Assembly (NCBI GenBank): GCA_022801715.1
Contig: JAAWSV010000015.1
Coordinates: 1 to 55,895 of the forward strand
DNA from: Oscillospiraceae bacterium
GTDB taxonomy: Bacteria > Bacillota > Clostridia > Oscillospirales > Oscillospiraceae
Direction of reading: 5' to 3'
DNA: 55,895 nucleotides
How positions within the stretch are numbered: the first letter of the stretch is position 1; each line of letters opens with the position of its first letter. Below, in pieces: positions 8,439 through 15,986 of this stretch. The position numbers were made by a program, and so were the translations under genes. The notes under the pieces are model-generated. The model saw only the letters and a program-made list of their open reading frames with translations, searched no databases and was not told where the DNA came from.

Positions 8439-8732
8439 CTATCCGCCGTAGGTGTAGAACACCTTCTCATTCGGCATGACCATGCCCAGCTCCTCCCGGG
8501 CGATTTTTTCGATGAGGGACGGATCTCCGGCGTTGGCCAGATCCTCGGACAGGGCCTCGTTTTCCCTCTCCAGCTGGGCGATCTGGGCGGCCAGGGCCTC
8601 CTCCTCGTCCCGGGCGGACCGGAGCTGGCCCTGGAGGCGGTAGAGCTGCACGCCTACGCCGAGGATCATCACCAGCAGGATCAGGCCGGTGAGCAGATTT
8701 CCTGCCCGTCTTCTTCTCTTTTTTCTCCGCAC
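8439..8732 (-). CDS. divIC: Septum formation initiator (DivIC/FtsB-like)
   Basis: Small bitopic division protein of 97 residues. A basic N-terminus (RRKKRRRR), one transmembrane helix (about residues 12-31) and a coiled coil (about 32-65) end in the FtsL/DivIC-like tail AREELGMVMPNEKVFY. In the divisome it pairs with FtsL and DivIB. I place the start at GTG 8732 because AGACGGGAGG ends 8 nt upstream; a GTG at 8741 would sit directly on that ribosome site. The gene closes the conserved rqcP-yabP-yabQ-divIC cluster. Its first part overlaps the yabQ reading frame. Confidence 0.88.
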   Translation of the reverse strand: MRRKKRRRRAGNLLTGLILLVMILGVGVQLYRLQGQLRSARDEEEALAAQIAQLERENEALSEDLANAGDPSLIEKIAREELGMVMPNEKVFYTYGG

Positions 8733-9213
8733 GTCCCCCACCTCCCGTCTCTGTCCTCCGGCGAAACCAGACCACTCGCCACTTGGTGGTTATTATTGTA
8801 AACCACTTCCGGAAAAAAAGAAAGTGTTTTTTTGTCCGTTTTCCAATTTTTTCGCCCGCCCGCAGGGTAAGGCCCACCGGCAGCAGGCACAGGCGCACCC
8901 ACTCCTCCACGCAGCCACGCCAGAAATCCCACACCGGGCGCAGCGGCGCGCTGAGGAGCGAGAAGAACAGCACCAGACCGCCGAAGATCCCCGCCAGCAT
9001 GTACAGGCGCAGCTCCCCCTCCCCAAAGGTCATGGTGAAGTAGAACACCGCCGCAAAGGCGAAGAGGGAGTAGAGGCCGTCAAACAGGGACACGCCCCGA
9101 CCCCGCACCGCCTGACGGAAGGAGCGCAGCAGGTCATATAGCAGCCCCAGCACCGCCCCTAAGAGTCCCGAGGCCAGAAAGGAGGTGAGCTGCTGGGAGA
9201 TCTCGTTGCCCAT
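8467..9213 (-). CDS. yabQ: Spore cortex biosynthesis protein YabQ, with overlong C-terminus
   Basis: Membrane protein needed for spore cortex formation. The N-terminal 110 or so residues have the YabQ pattern of several TM helices (LLGAVLGLLYDLLRSFRQ, then FAFAAVFYFTM and LAGIFGGLVLFFSLL). The ATG at 9213 overlaps the yabP stop by one base (TGATG). The frame stays open for 248 residues. About the last 90 residues (Arg/Pro/Gly-rich) are read in another frame across the divIC gene and look non-native. Either the normal stop near 8740 was lost by mutation, or a frameshift lies at about 8740-8800. Confidence 0.8.
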   Translation of the reverse strand: MGNEISQQLTSFLASGLLGAVLGLLYDLLRSFRQAVRGRGVSLFDGLYSLFAFAAVFYFTMTFGEGELRLYMLAGIFGGLVLFFSLLSAPLRPVWDFWRGCVEEWVRLCLLPVGLTLRAGEKIGKRTKKHFLFFRKWFTIITTKWRVVWFRRRTETGGGGRAEKKEKKTGRKSAHRPDPAGDDPRRRRAALPPPGPAPVRPGRGGGPGRPDRPAGEGKRGPVRGSGQRRRSVPHRKNRPGGAGHGHAE

Positions 9214-9497
9214 CAGCCAAACAGCCGGGAGAGAAGGCCGCCCCGGCCCGCCCCCTGCTCCTCATATTGAAGAGAGTCGATCTGCCCGTCCACGTGGAGT
9301 TCCCCGCCGTCCAGGCTCAGCTTGCCGATGTGCAGGTTCTCCCCGGAGACCACCAGGGTGCCGGCGGTGGTGGTCATGACGATCATCCCCTCGTCGAAGC
9401 GCTCCACGTCCTCCACGCCGGACACGGTGAGCCGCTCCCGGCCGTCCAGCGTCAGCTGGTGGTGGGCGTAATTGTTGTTCTCCCTCTCGTATGGCAT
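9213..9497 (-). CDS. yabP: Sporulation protein YabP
   Basis: Protein of 94 residues of the YabP/YqfC family, needed in the mother cell for cortex assembly. It shows the family's repeated short strands, such as HQLTLDGRERLTVSGVEDV and LVVSGENLHIGKLSLDGGEL, with acidic turns. The ATG at 9497 is chosen because the conserved region starts directly after it; no strong ribosome site is seen (a G-run about 8 nt upstream). It is coupled to yabQ by a TGATG overlap. An 80-nt gap separates it from the SMI1 gene upstream and carries an imperfect inverted repeat with C6/G6 ends. Confidence 0.9.
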   Translation of the reverse strand: MPYERENNNYAHHQLTLDGRERLTVSGVEDVERFDEGMIVMTTTAGTLVVSGENLHIGKLSLDGGELHVDGQIDSLQYEEQGAGRGGLLSRLFG

Positions 9498-9576
9498 AGG
9501 TAAAGCCCCCCCGTATCTATGGATACTCCATATATATGGGGGGTCTGTCCCGTTTATGACTGGGGAACGGGGCGGG

Positions 9577-10113
9577 CTATTGGTACAGGTAGTCCTTAAA
9601 GTAGTCGGTCCGGTCCTGATTGTCCAGCCACAGCTCGAACCAGCCCAGGAAGTCCTGACGCTCACAGCAGGGCTGGGCCCCCACGTCGGAGAGGTTCCAG
9701 ACCTCCCCCCGGCAGGGACCGGTGACAATCAGGTGGTAGCAGTCGCCGCAGCCGAGGTCCAGCAGCTTTAGCTCCCCCTGATAGACCTTGGCCTTGATCT
9801 CCTCCCGGATCACCGGCTCCGGTCGGGGGTCGTCCTCCCAGATCCACGCCTCCTCCAGCTGGAAGGGGCGGGACAGGTCCCGCCGCTCCGCGTCCCGCAG
9901 GGGGCGCAGGGGGAACTTTTCACAGCCGCAGCCGTCGCCCACGGTCTGCAAAAACAGGCGGCAGGCCTCCGGCAGCCAGATGCCGCAGGCCCCCTCGAAG
10001 TCCGCGATAGCCGCCTCGGAGAGGCAGGGCCCCATGGGCACGCCCAAGGAGGAGACCTTCTCCTGAATGCGGGCGAGGACGGCCTCGTACTCCGCCGGCG
10101 CATAGATCGGCAT
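9577..10113 (-). CDS. SMI1/KNR4 (SUKH) family protein
   Basis: Soluble protein of 178 residues with the SMI1/KNR4 plan: an N-terminal helix, then LSEAAIADFEGACGIWLPEACRLF (about 31-54), a Trp/Asp-rich middle, and a C-terminal GDCYHLIVTGPCRGEVWNL strand pair with FLGWFELWL. In bacteria this superfamily often acts as immunity protein to polymorphic toxins (family knowledge); others are orphan. No toxin gene is adjacent. It starts 6 nt after the rqcP stop, so it is co-transcribed within a block that in most Firmicutes runs directly from rqcP to yabP. Its role here is not known. Confidence 0.8.
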   Translation of the reverse strand: MPIYAPAEYEAVLARIQEKVSSLGVPMGPCLSEAAIADFEGACGIWLPEACRLFLQTVGDGCGCEKFPLRPLRDAERRDLSRPFQLEEAWIWEDDPRPEPVIREEIKAKVYQGELKLLDLGCGDCYHLIVTGPCRGEVWNLSDVGAQPCCERQDFLGWFELWLDNQDRTDYFKDYLYQ

Positions 10114-10119
10114 GGCGCT

Positions 10120-10359
10120 CTACACCTCCCGGTACATGGCGGCGGCGTCGGCCTTCCCGGCGCTCTCCTTCACGCTCAGCACCTCCACGGTGAGGGTGCG
10201 CTCCCCAAAGCGGATGGCGATCACATCCCCCTCCTTCACCTCATAGGAGGCCCGGGCCGTCCGCCCGTTGACGCTGACCCGCTCGTTGTCGCAGGCCTCG
10301 TTGGCCACGGTGCGGCGCTTGATGATACGGGAAACTTTCAGGTATTTGTCAAGTCTCAT
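10120..10359 (-). CDS. rqcP: RNA-binding S4 domain protein RqcP (YabO)
   Basis: An S4-domain protein of 79 residues. The family (formerly YabO, Hsp15-like) works with RqcH in ribosome-associated quality control, stabilising the P-site tRNA on stalled 50S subunits. The S4 signature is clear: MRLDKYLKVSRIIKRRTVA, then VNGRTARASYEVKEGDVI. The context (upstream of yabP, yabQ and divIC) matches Bacillus. The start ATG at 10359 has a weak AAAGGGG site 9 nt upstream. A repeat element lies immediately upstream, and I see no clear promoter. Confidence 0.92.
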   Translation of the reverse strand: MRLDKYLKVSRIIKRRTVANEACDNERVSVNGRTARASYEVKEGDVIAIRFGERTLTVEVLSVKESAGKADAAAMYREV

Positions 10360-10380
10360 GGTTTACACCCCTTTTGAATG

Positions 10381-10480
10381 AGGAATTAAGAGTTAGGAAT
10401 GAATGTGTCCAGCGGAGCCGGACGAATGAACATGTATCCGCTGAAGGCGGATACATCAATTCCTAAATTCCTAACTCCTG
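10381..10480. repeat. MITE-like palindromic element (AGGANTTAGGANT ends), copy 1
   Basis: Imperfect terminal inverted repeats (AGGAATTAAGAGTTAGGAAT against a right end reading ATTCCTAAATTCCTAACTCC) enclose two smaller hairpins, one around GTCC.GCGGAGCCGGAC and one GTATCCGC/GGCGGATAC. Related copies are at 33890-33975 and 35751-35875, with ends only at 40008 and 41403. It lies directly upstream of rqcP. Confidence 0.65.
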
Positions 10481-10487
10481 CTTGAAA

Positions 10488-10525
10488 AGCAGGGGCGCAC
10501 CCCTGATTTTGGATGCGCCCCTGCT
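10488..10525 (-). terminator. Terminator hairpin of the HU gene
   Basis: A perfect 12-bp stem AGCAGGGGCGCA/TGCGCCCCTGCT. On the minus strand it is followed by TTTTC and starts 6 nt after the HU stop. On the plus strand it is followed by GGTTTTTTATTTT, so it may act in both directions. Confidence 0.75.
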
Positions 10526-10531
10526 GGTTTT

Positions 10532-10807
10532 TTATTTTCCCACAATGTCCTTTAAGACCTTGCCGGCCTTGAATACGGGGACCTTGGAGGCGGGGATCTC
10601 GATGGCCTCCTTGGTCTTGGGATTGCGGCCGGTGCGGGCGGCGCGGCTCTTTACCTCGAAGGAGCCAAAGCCCACCAGCTGCACCTTGTCACCGTCCTCT
10701 AAGGCGGCGGTGATGGCATCTAAGGCGGCGGTGACGGCGGCCTCGGAGTCCTTCTTGGATAAGCCGGCCTTCTCGGCAACGGCGGCGATCAGTTCTGCTT
10801 TATTCAT
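10532..10807 (-). CDS. hup: DNA-binding protein HU
   Basis: Nucleoid protein of 91 residues that bends DNA as a homodimer. It is full length and near-consensus: [20 protein letters not shown] at the N-terminus, the dimer core [18 protein letters not shown] (about 47-63) with the DNA-intercalating RNP turn, and the C-terminal helix [12 protein letters not shown]. The ATG at 10807 has GGAG about 9 nt upstream; longer frames add unrelated residues. It is monocistronic, with its own promoter and terminator. Confidence 0.97.
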   Translation of the reverse strand: MNKAELIAAVAEKAGLSKKDSEAAVTAALDAITAALEDGDKVQLVGFGSFEVKSRAARTGRNPKTKEAIEIPASKVPVFKAGKVLKDIVGK

Positions 10808-10874
10808 TGTGTCGATCTCCTTTGAAATTTCAAAAATACAGGGTCCATCCCTGCGCTTATGCAGTGTAGAATTT

Positions 10875-10903
10875 ACTTTACCATATTTTTTCCGCCATTG
10901 CAA
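10875..10903 (-). promoter_or_regulatory. Promoter of the HU gene
   Basis: On the minus strand, TTGCAA (10903-10898), a 17-nt spacer and TAAAGT (10880-10875), about 70 nt upstream of the ATG. Confidence 0.6.
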
Positions 10904-11010
10904 GGCTTATTCCACCGAAACATCCACTTTTTATGCTGATTATTCCGTTTTGTTGCCAAAGAGAGGGGGGCAAGGCCTGCTTTTTCGGTCCGATGCCCCC
11001 CGCGGGCGGC

Positions 11011-12600
11011 TCAGCGGACGCGGAGGATGCGGGCCAGACGGTCCCCGTGGGGCAGCAGCTCCAGGTCCTCACGGGTGATGATCCGCAGGGCCAGCACCAG
11101 GATCAGGTAGACCAGCGCCGCCGCGGCAATGGCCCCCAGCGTGGCAAGGGAGTTGCCAAGGCCCGAGAGGAGGCGGTAGCCGAATTTCGCCGTCACCGCC
11201 ATGGCGGCGGTGGCCACAGCCGGCTTGAGGAACAGCTGCATGTAGCTGGGCCGCTTGGCCATAACAAGGCCCACCACGATCAGATTCAGCACCGCGATGA
11301 CAATATAGCAGAGGATGGTGCCCACAGGGGCGCCCTTAATGTTGATCTCCGGGTTCCCCACCAGGAAGAAGTTGGCCACCACCTTCACGATGCCCCCGAT
11401 GAACATGGTGCCGATGGGGATCTGGGCCAGACCGTAGGCCTGCAGGATGGCGTTGGTCAGGAGCATGATGCACACGAACACCGAGGCGACGCCTAAGATC
11501 TGCAGGTGGTAGGTGGCGGCGAGGGCCGCCTCGGGCTGCTTGGGGTAGAGCAGGGTCAGGATGGGGCCGGCCAGCACGCTGAGGCCCACACCGGCGGGGA
11601 AGGCCAGGAGGGTGGTCAGGCGGAGGGAGGTGTTGATGATCTTTCCCACCCGCTTGTGGTCCCGGCGGGTGAGGGCGGCGGACACCGCGGGGATCAAGCT
11701 CATGGTGATGGGGGGCACAAAGGAGCTGGGCAGGTTGAAGAGGGTCATGCCGAACTCGTACTCCCCGTTGAGGAGGGCGGCGGCCTCCTCGGTGAGGCCC
11801 AGGACGCTCTGAAGGCGGCCCATGATCAGGCTCTGGTCCACCAGCGTGATGATGCTCATGCCCGAGGCCCCAATGGTGATGGGGATGCCGATGGTCAGAA
11901 TGCGGCGGAGGAGTACGCCGTTGGAGGCGGGCCGGTCGGAGCCCCGGGGGGTGTTCCCACGGGTGCGCAGGTAGTCGTAGACCATGTAGAGGAGGCCCAG
12001 GGCCGAGCTGATGGTGACGCCGGCAATGGCGCCGGCGGCGCCGATCTCCACGCCCGCGCCGGCGGAGATCAGGTACCAGGCCAGAGCCAGCCCCGCCGCC
12101 AGCTTGAACACCGCCTCAATCACCTGACTGACGGCGGAGGGCACCATGTTCTCGCAGCCCTGTGTATAGCCCCGGAAGGCCGACATGATGCAGCAGCAGA
12201 GCACCGAGAAGCTCAGGGCCTTGATGGGCCAGTAGGCCAGGGAGTTGTGCATCATCGCCGCCAGCTGGCGGGTGAAGAAGAACATCACCGCCGTACCCGC
12301 AAGGCCGATGGCTGTGAACAGACGCAGGGAGGCCCGCAGGAGCCGCCGGCTCTGGTTGTACTTCCCCAGGGCCCGGCTCTCCGCCACCAGCTTGCTCAGC
12401 GCCACCGGCAGGCCCGCCGTGGAGAGGCTGAGGAGGACGGCGTAGATCTTGTAGGCGGCGTTGAAGTGGGTCATGCCGTCCCGGCCGATGATGTTGCCTA
12501 AGGGGATCTTGTAGATGGCGCCGATGAGCTTTACCAGGATCACCGCGATCCCTAAGGTGGCGGTGGCGCCTAAGAAGGTCTGCTGTTTTTCTTTGGGCAT
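11011..12600 (-). CDS. spoVB: Stage V sporulation protein B / MurJ-like flippase
   Basis: Polytopic protein of 529 residues from the MVF/MATE-like (MOP) superfamily. SpoVB is thought to flip a lipid-linked peptidoglycan precursor during spore cortex synthesis. There are about 14 hydrophobic helices from LGATATLGIAVILVKLIGAI (residues 11-30) to LVYLILVLALRI near the end, with the family-typical GLPVALSKLVAE motif. The ATG at 12600 is chosen because GGAGG lies 7 nt upstream; a longer frame adds only a basic low-complexity stretch. General polysaccharide or lipid II flippase function is the alternative; the sporulation role is inferred from similarity and length. Confidence 0.9.
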   Translation of the reverse strand: MPKEKQQTFLGATATLGIAVILVKLIGAIYKIPLGNIIGRDGMTHFNAAYKIYAVLLSLSTAGLPVALSKLVAESRALGKYNQSRRLLRASLRLFTAIGLAGTAVMFFFTRQLAAMMHNSLAYWPIKALSFSVLCCCIMSAFRGYTQGCENMVPSAVSQVIEAVFKLAAGLALAWYLISAGAGVEIGAAGAIAGVTISSALGLLYMVYDYLRTRGNTPRGSDRPASNGVLLRRILTIGIPITIGASGMSIITLVDQSLIMGRLQSVLGLTEEAAALLNGEYEFGMTLFNLPSSFVPPITMSLIPAVSAALTRRDHKRVGKIINTSLRLTTLLAFPAGVGLSVLAGPILTLLYPKQPEAALAATYHLQILGVASVFVCIMLLTNAILQAYGLAQIPIGTMFIGGIVKVVANFFLVGNPEINIKGAPVGTILCYIVIAVLNLIVVGLVMAKRPSYMQLFLKPAVATAAMAVTAKFGYRLLSGLGNSLATLGAIAAAALVYLILVLALRIITREDLELLPHGDRLARILRVR

Positions 12601-12730
12601 AGGGTACCTCCATGTGCCGCTTGGGCACATTGCTTTTTGGCGCCCGACAGGGCGCGGTGCTTTTTTAGGGGTTGATACGGGGCAAGCCGGCCCCATCTGT
12701 TGGGGACCGCCCTGCCCGCTGACAGGGTCC

Positions 12731-12801
12731 CTTCGGTAAACCGCCGCACCTCTGCCGGGCGGGCGGCGCACGCCTCTCAAAGGTGCAGCGGTTTACTGAA
12801 G
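12731..12801. repeat. Long inverted repeat between zinc-ribbon gene and spoVB
   Basis: Arms of 21 nt (12731-12751 and 12781-12801) match at 19 positions and enclose a GC-rich loop of 29 nt. The core pair is GTAAACCGCCGCACC against GGTGCAGCGGTTTAC. It sits just downstream of the zinc-ribbon gene on its strand, and could act as terminator or processing site; there is no clear U-tract. A smaller GGCGCCC/GGGCGC hairpin lies near 12640. Confidence 0.55.
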
Positions 12802-12813
12802 CGATCCGATGGA

Positions 12814-13266
12814 TCAGTCCTCCTCTGTCAGTTTTCGGCCGCAGCGGCTGCAGTAGACGTGGCTCACAGCCTCGCTGCTGCCGCAGCCGGGACAGAAGCG
12901 GACGCCGCAGAGGCGGGCCAAGTCCGCCTCCTTTTGCCGAAGCTCCTTGGTGACTGTGTCCACCTGCTGCAGGGCCTCCTGGAGCAGATCGGAGTCGGTG
13001 GGCCGGCCGGCGTGAGTGGCGTAGACCAGCTTCCCCACCAAGAGGAGCTTCCGCTTGCGGCGGGTCTGCAAGTCCATGATATCCCATTTGAGGGCCGTAT
13101 ATGCCTTGGCATTCTTCACGGCGTAGGCCGTCTTGGCCGCCCCGGTGCGGACAGTCTCCCCCACGTCGCCAATCTGAAAGGTCTTCTGCCAGATGACCTG
13201 AAACTCCCCCTCCTGCTCCTCCGCCTCCTCCTGAGGCTCCAAGGGCTCCCGATACTCCTCACTCAT
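12814..13266 (-). CDS. Zinc-ribbon protein of unknown function
   Basis: Protein of 150 residues. An acidic N-terminus (EPLEPQEEAEEQEGE) precedes a helical, basic middle (LKWDIMDLQTRRKRKLLLVG) and a predicted coiled coil. The C-terminus is a treble-clef or zinc-ribbon knuckle pair, CPGCG (about 126-130) and CSRCGRKL (about 140-147), suggesting one bound zinc. The start ATG at 13266 has GGAGG 8 nt upstream. This arrangement, a helical rod plus C-terminal ribbon, is common in small Firmicutes proteins of unknown role. It is probably transcribed with spoVB, although a large inverted repeat lies between them. Confidence 0.8.
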   Translation of the reverse strand: MSEEYREPLEPQEEAEEQEGEFQVIWQKTFQIGDVGETVRTGAAKTAYAVKNAKAYTALKWDIMDLQTRRKRKLLLVGKLVYATHAGRPTDSDLLQEALQQVDTVTKELRQKEADLARLCGVRFCPGCGSSEAVSHVYCSRCGRKLTEED

Positions 13267-13315
13267 ACCCGCACCTCCGCAAACCATGTGTTTCTGCCCA
13301 ATTGTCGGCCAAGGC

Positions 13316-13515
13316 CGCAAAGAACCCCTCGGGAGAATTTGCGGCGCCCACGCCGCAAATCAATTCAAATCATTTTATCCGGAAACCATATTTTTGGACA
13401 AAATTCCTCTCAACCGCCAAGCGCACGCGCCCTCCGCCCCCGGCGGAGGGCGCGTGCGACGCGGGCGGCTGCAATCCCTCGTCTGAAATGGCTATGCCAT
13501 TTCAGGCGCGCGCGT
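13316..13515 (-). repeat. Gene-end palindromic element, copy 1
   Basis: Contains AATTCAAATCATTTTATCCGG, then a perfect 17-bp stem (13422-13438 with 13442-13458), then GACGCGGGCGGCTGCAATCC, then the hairpin CTGAAATGGC/GCCATTTCAG (13483-13505). The same order of parts occurs at 22085-22375 and 50577-50843, each just downstream of a minus-strand gene; here it follows the uridine kinase gene by 8 nt. It may end its transcript. Confidence 0.7.
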
Positions 13516-13523
13516 GGGCGCCT

Positions 13524-14459
13524 TTAGTCGTCATAGATCCCCCCGCCGATAAACTCCCGGATCAGGGAGTCCTGAGCCACGTAGCTCTCGTCCAAGGTCT
13601 CGAACTGGGGGTAGGCCTTCAGCAGGTGGCCGATCTCCTCATAGCGCTCCATCTCCGGCGTCAGCTGCTCATAGAAGGGCAGGGCGTGGGCCTTGATCAC
13701 GCTGATCTCGTAGGGGAGGGAGCTGTCAAACATGATGTTGGCGTTGTCCTTGAAGGGGGAGATGTACAGCTTCTCGCCCCGGCGGACGCTGGCCCACATC
13801 TTCATGGTCACCTTGGGCTCCCAGGCCCGGAACTTGGCGTCCCGGACGGTGCGGCGGGCCAGACGCATCCAGGTGCCCTTAAAGACCACCTGCCGGTCGG
13901 AATCCACCACGTTGGAGCGGGCGGAGATGTAGAGCTTGAAGGCGTCCGGGTTCTTGCCGGTAATGATGTCGTTGAGGGCGTGGATACCCTCAAAGATGGC
14001 GATCTCGTCCGCCCCAAGCTGCAAAGGGCGGCTCATGATGGCCGAACGCATCTGGCGGGCGAACTCAAACTTGGGGATGTGGATCTTCTCCCCTTGGTCC
14101 AAGAGCTTGAAGTGCCGGTTCAGAAGCTCCATGTCCAAGCAGAAGGGGGACTCGTAGTCGATGGCCCCCTCCCGGTTCCGGGGCGCGGTCTCCGGGTCCA
14201 CGGTCTGAAAGTAGTTGTCCAAGGCGATGGCGTGGGAGCGGATGCCCATCTGCTCCAGCTTGGCCTCAATCTTCTTGGCGGTGGTGGTCTTGCCGCTGCC
14301 GGAGGGGCCGGAGAGGAGGACGATCCGGGACCGCTTCTGGTTCTCCGCGATCTTCCTAGCCGCGGCCTCAATCTTCTTGTTGAAGGCGGCGTCGCTCTCC
14401 TCCACAAAGCCCTTGGGGTCGGTGCGGATGGCGTCATTGATCTCTTTCAGTACGTACAT
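13524..14459 (-). CDS. Uridine kinase / phosphoribulokinase family protein
   Basis: P-loop kinase of 311 residues. The Walker A motif GPSGSGKT is at 51-58, and the nucleoside-side motif ALDNYFQTV with YESPFCLD follows at about 79-107. IFEGIHALND is the usual uridine-kinase Walker B region (IxEGIHAL). An N-terminal stretch of about 40 residues and a long C-terminal extension exceed canonical Udk (about 210 residues), as in the clostridial 'uridine kinase family' proteins. It may phosphorylate uridine or cytidine, but the substrate is not shown by sequence. It is last in the run from recJ; the gap to hemZ is 51 nt. Confidence 0.88.
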   Translation of the reverse strand: MYVLKEINDAIRTDPKGFVEESDAAFNKKIEAAARKIAENQKRSRIVLLSGPSGSGKTTTAKKIEAKLEQMGIRSHAIALDNYFQTVDPETAPRNREGAIDYESPFCLDMELLNRHFKLLDQGEKIHIPKFEFARQMRSAIMSRPLQLGADEIAIFEGIHALNDIITGKNPDAFKLYISARSNVVDSDRQVVFKGTWMRLARRTVRDAKFRAWEPKVTMKMWASVRRGEKLYISPFKDNANIMFDSSLPYEISVIKAHALPFYEQLTPEMERYEEIGHLLKAYPQFETLDESYVAQDSLIREFIGGGIYDD

Positions 14460-14510
14460 ACACTCACCTTTCTTTCTGTATCGTTTTCCCTGCGGGGACG
14501 CCGCGGGCAG

Positions 14511-15986
14511 TTACAGCGGGATATGCGCCTCATAGAAGGCCGCAAAGGCCCTCTGGTTCTCCCCGATCTTCTCCGGGCGCTGGATGTACTCCAAGGGGTA
14601 CTTCAGCTGGAAGGCCCGCTCGATCCGGTTCTGCCGCCGGTCCACCAGCTTGGTGGTGCCCCCGGCGCCCAGGCTGAGGATGCTGTGGAGCTCCTCCATC
14701 ATGTAGATGTTGTAGAGGCACTCCCCGCCGGGGCGGGCCCAGCCCACGTTCTCAAAGCTCCCGGACTGGTATTTCTGCCGGTAGAGGTAGTAGGGGGCGT
14801 AACCGGCGGCGCGGAGGACGCTCTCGGCATGGGCGAGCATCTCCCCCACCGCCTCCTCCGGGGGCAGGCGGGTTCCCTCCAAGGAGATTCTACTCCCCTT
14901 CTTCAGAGATAATGTGTGAATTGTGATGTGGTCCGTGCCGAAGGCCATCACCTGATCTATGCTCCGGGCGAAGCCCTCCGGACTGTCCTCGGGGAGGCCG
15001 GCGATCAGATCCATGTTGATGTGGGGGAAGCCCACCGCCGCGGCCTCGTCCATGGTGCGCCGGATGTCCGCCGCCGTGTGCCGCCGGCCCACCGCCTGGA
15101 GGACGGTGTCCTCCATGGTCTGGGGGTTCACGCTGATCCGGCGGATGCCGTGGTCGCGGAGGAGGCGCAGCTTCTCCGGCGTGATGGTGTCCGGCCGCCC
15201 GGCCTCCACGGTGCACTCCTCCAGGGCGCTAAGGTGAAACACCTCCTCCAAGAGGGCCAGCAGATGGTCCATCTGGGGGGCGGAGAGGGTGGTGGGGGTG
15301 CCGCCGCCCATATAGAAGGTGCGCAGACGCAGGCGCAGGCGCTCCGTCAGCTCCCCGGCGGAGACAATCTCCCGGTGAAGGGCCTCCAGGTAGGGCTCGA
15401 TGAGCTTCATGGACTTCTCCACGCTGTTGGACACGAAGGAGCAGTAGGCACAGCGGCTGGGACAGAAGGGGATTCCCAGGTAGAGGGACACATCCCGGTC
15501 CGTCCGGCCCCGGTCCGCCGCCAGCTCCGCCAGGGCGCACTCCATACAGAGCTGCCGGCGGGAGGGGGAGACGCAGTAGGTGTCCCGGAGGACGGCGTCG
15601 GCCTCCTCCGGGGTGTGCCCCTCCTCCAAGAGGGACACGGCCACCTTGGCCGGGCGGATGCCCGTCAGGGCCCCCCAGGCCGGGGTGCGGCCCGTGAGAG
15701 CTTGGGCGGCGTGGAAGAAGCTCAGCTTCACCGCCCGCTGGCACAGCCGCTCCCGGGTGCAGCCGTCCGCCGATGGCGGCACCGCCGTCGAGGCGGTTCC
15801 ATGGGCGGTGCGGCCCTCCGCCGTGATAACGGTGTCCGACCGGGCGGTGTCCCCCTCGACGGTCAGGGTCACGGTGGCGGTGTGGGGGTCGTCGCCGTCG
15901 TAGACAGGGCGCTCCGCGGGGAAGAAGGCCAAGAGACTCTGCTCCACGGCGTAGCGGTAGTCGTGGCCCTGTAAGATCAGCTTCAT
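14511..15986 (-). CDS. hemZ: Radical SAM coproporphyrinogen III oxidase-like HemZ
   Basis: Protein of 491 residues. The radical SAM cluster motif CPSRCAYC has cysteines at 175, 179 and 182, following GIPF as in HemN/HemZ. Downstream motifs YMGGGTPTTLS, ISVNPQTM and HINMDLIAGLPED are the SAM-binding and barrel strands of this family. HemZ has a longer N-terminal domain than HemN, matching the 170 residues seen. In anaerobes the natural substrate may be coproporphyrinogen or another porphyrinoid; no other haem genes are in the window, so its pathway here is uncertain. The start ATG overlaps the stop of the MBL gene (ATGA), so the two are coupled. Confidence 0.92.
   Translation of the reverse strand: MKLILQGHDYRYAVEQSLLAFFPAERPVYDGDDPHTATVTLTVEGDTARSDTVITAEGRTAHGTASTAVPPSADGCTRERLCQRAVKLSFFHAAQALTGRTPAWGALTGIRPAKVAVSLLEEGHTPEEADAVLRDTYCVSPSRRQLCMECALAELAADRGRTDRDVSLYLGIPFCPSRCAYCSFVSNSVEKSMKLIEPYLEALHREIVSAGELTERLRLRLRTFYMGGGTPTTLSAPQMDHLLALLEEVFHLSALEECTVEAGRPDTITPEKLRLLRDHGIRRISVNPQTMEDTVLQAVGRRHTAADIRRTMDEAAAVGFPHINMDLIAGLPEDSPEGFARSIDQVMAFGTDHITIHTLSLKKGSRISLEGTRLPPEEAVGEMLAHAESVLRAAGYAPYYLYRQKYQSGSFENVGWARPGGECLYNIYMMEELHSILSLGAGGTTKLVDRRQNRIERAFQLKYPLEYIQRPEKIGENQRAFAAFYEAHIPL

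Noticed and set aside
14916..15974. Long plus-strand frame opposite hemZ
   Set aside because: Composition and position are those of a high-GC antisense shadow; hemZ has intact radical SAM motifs.
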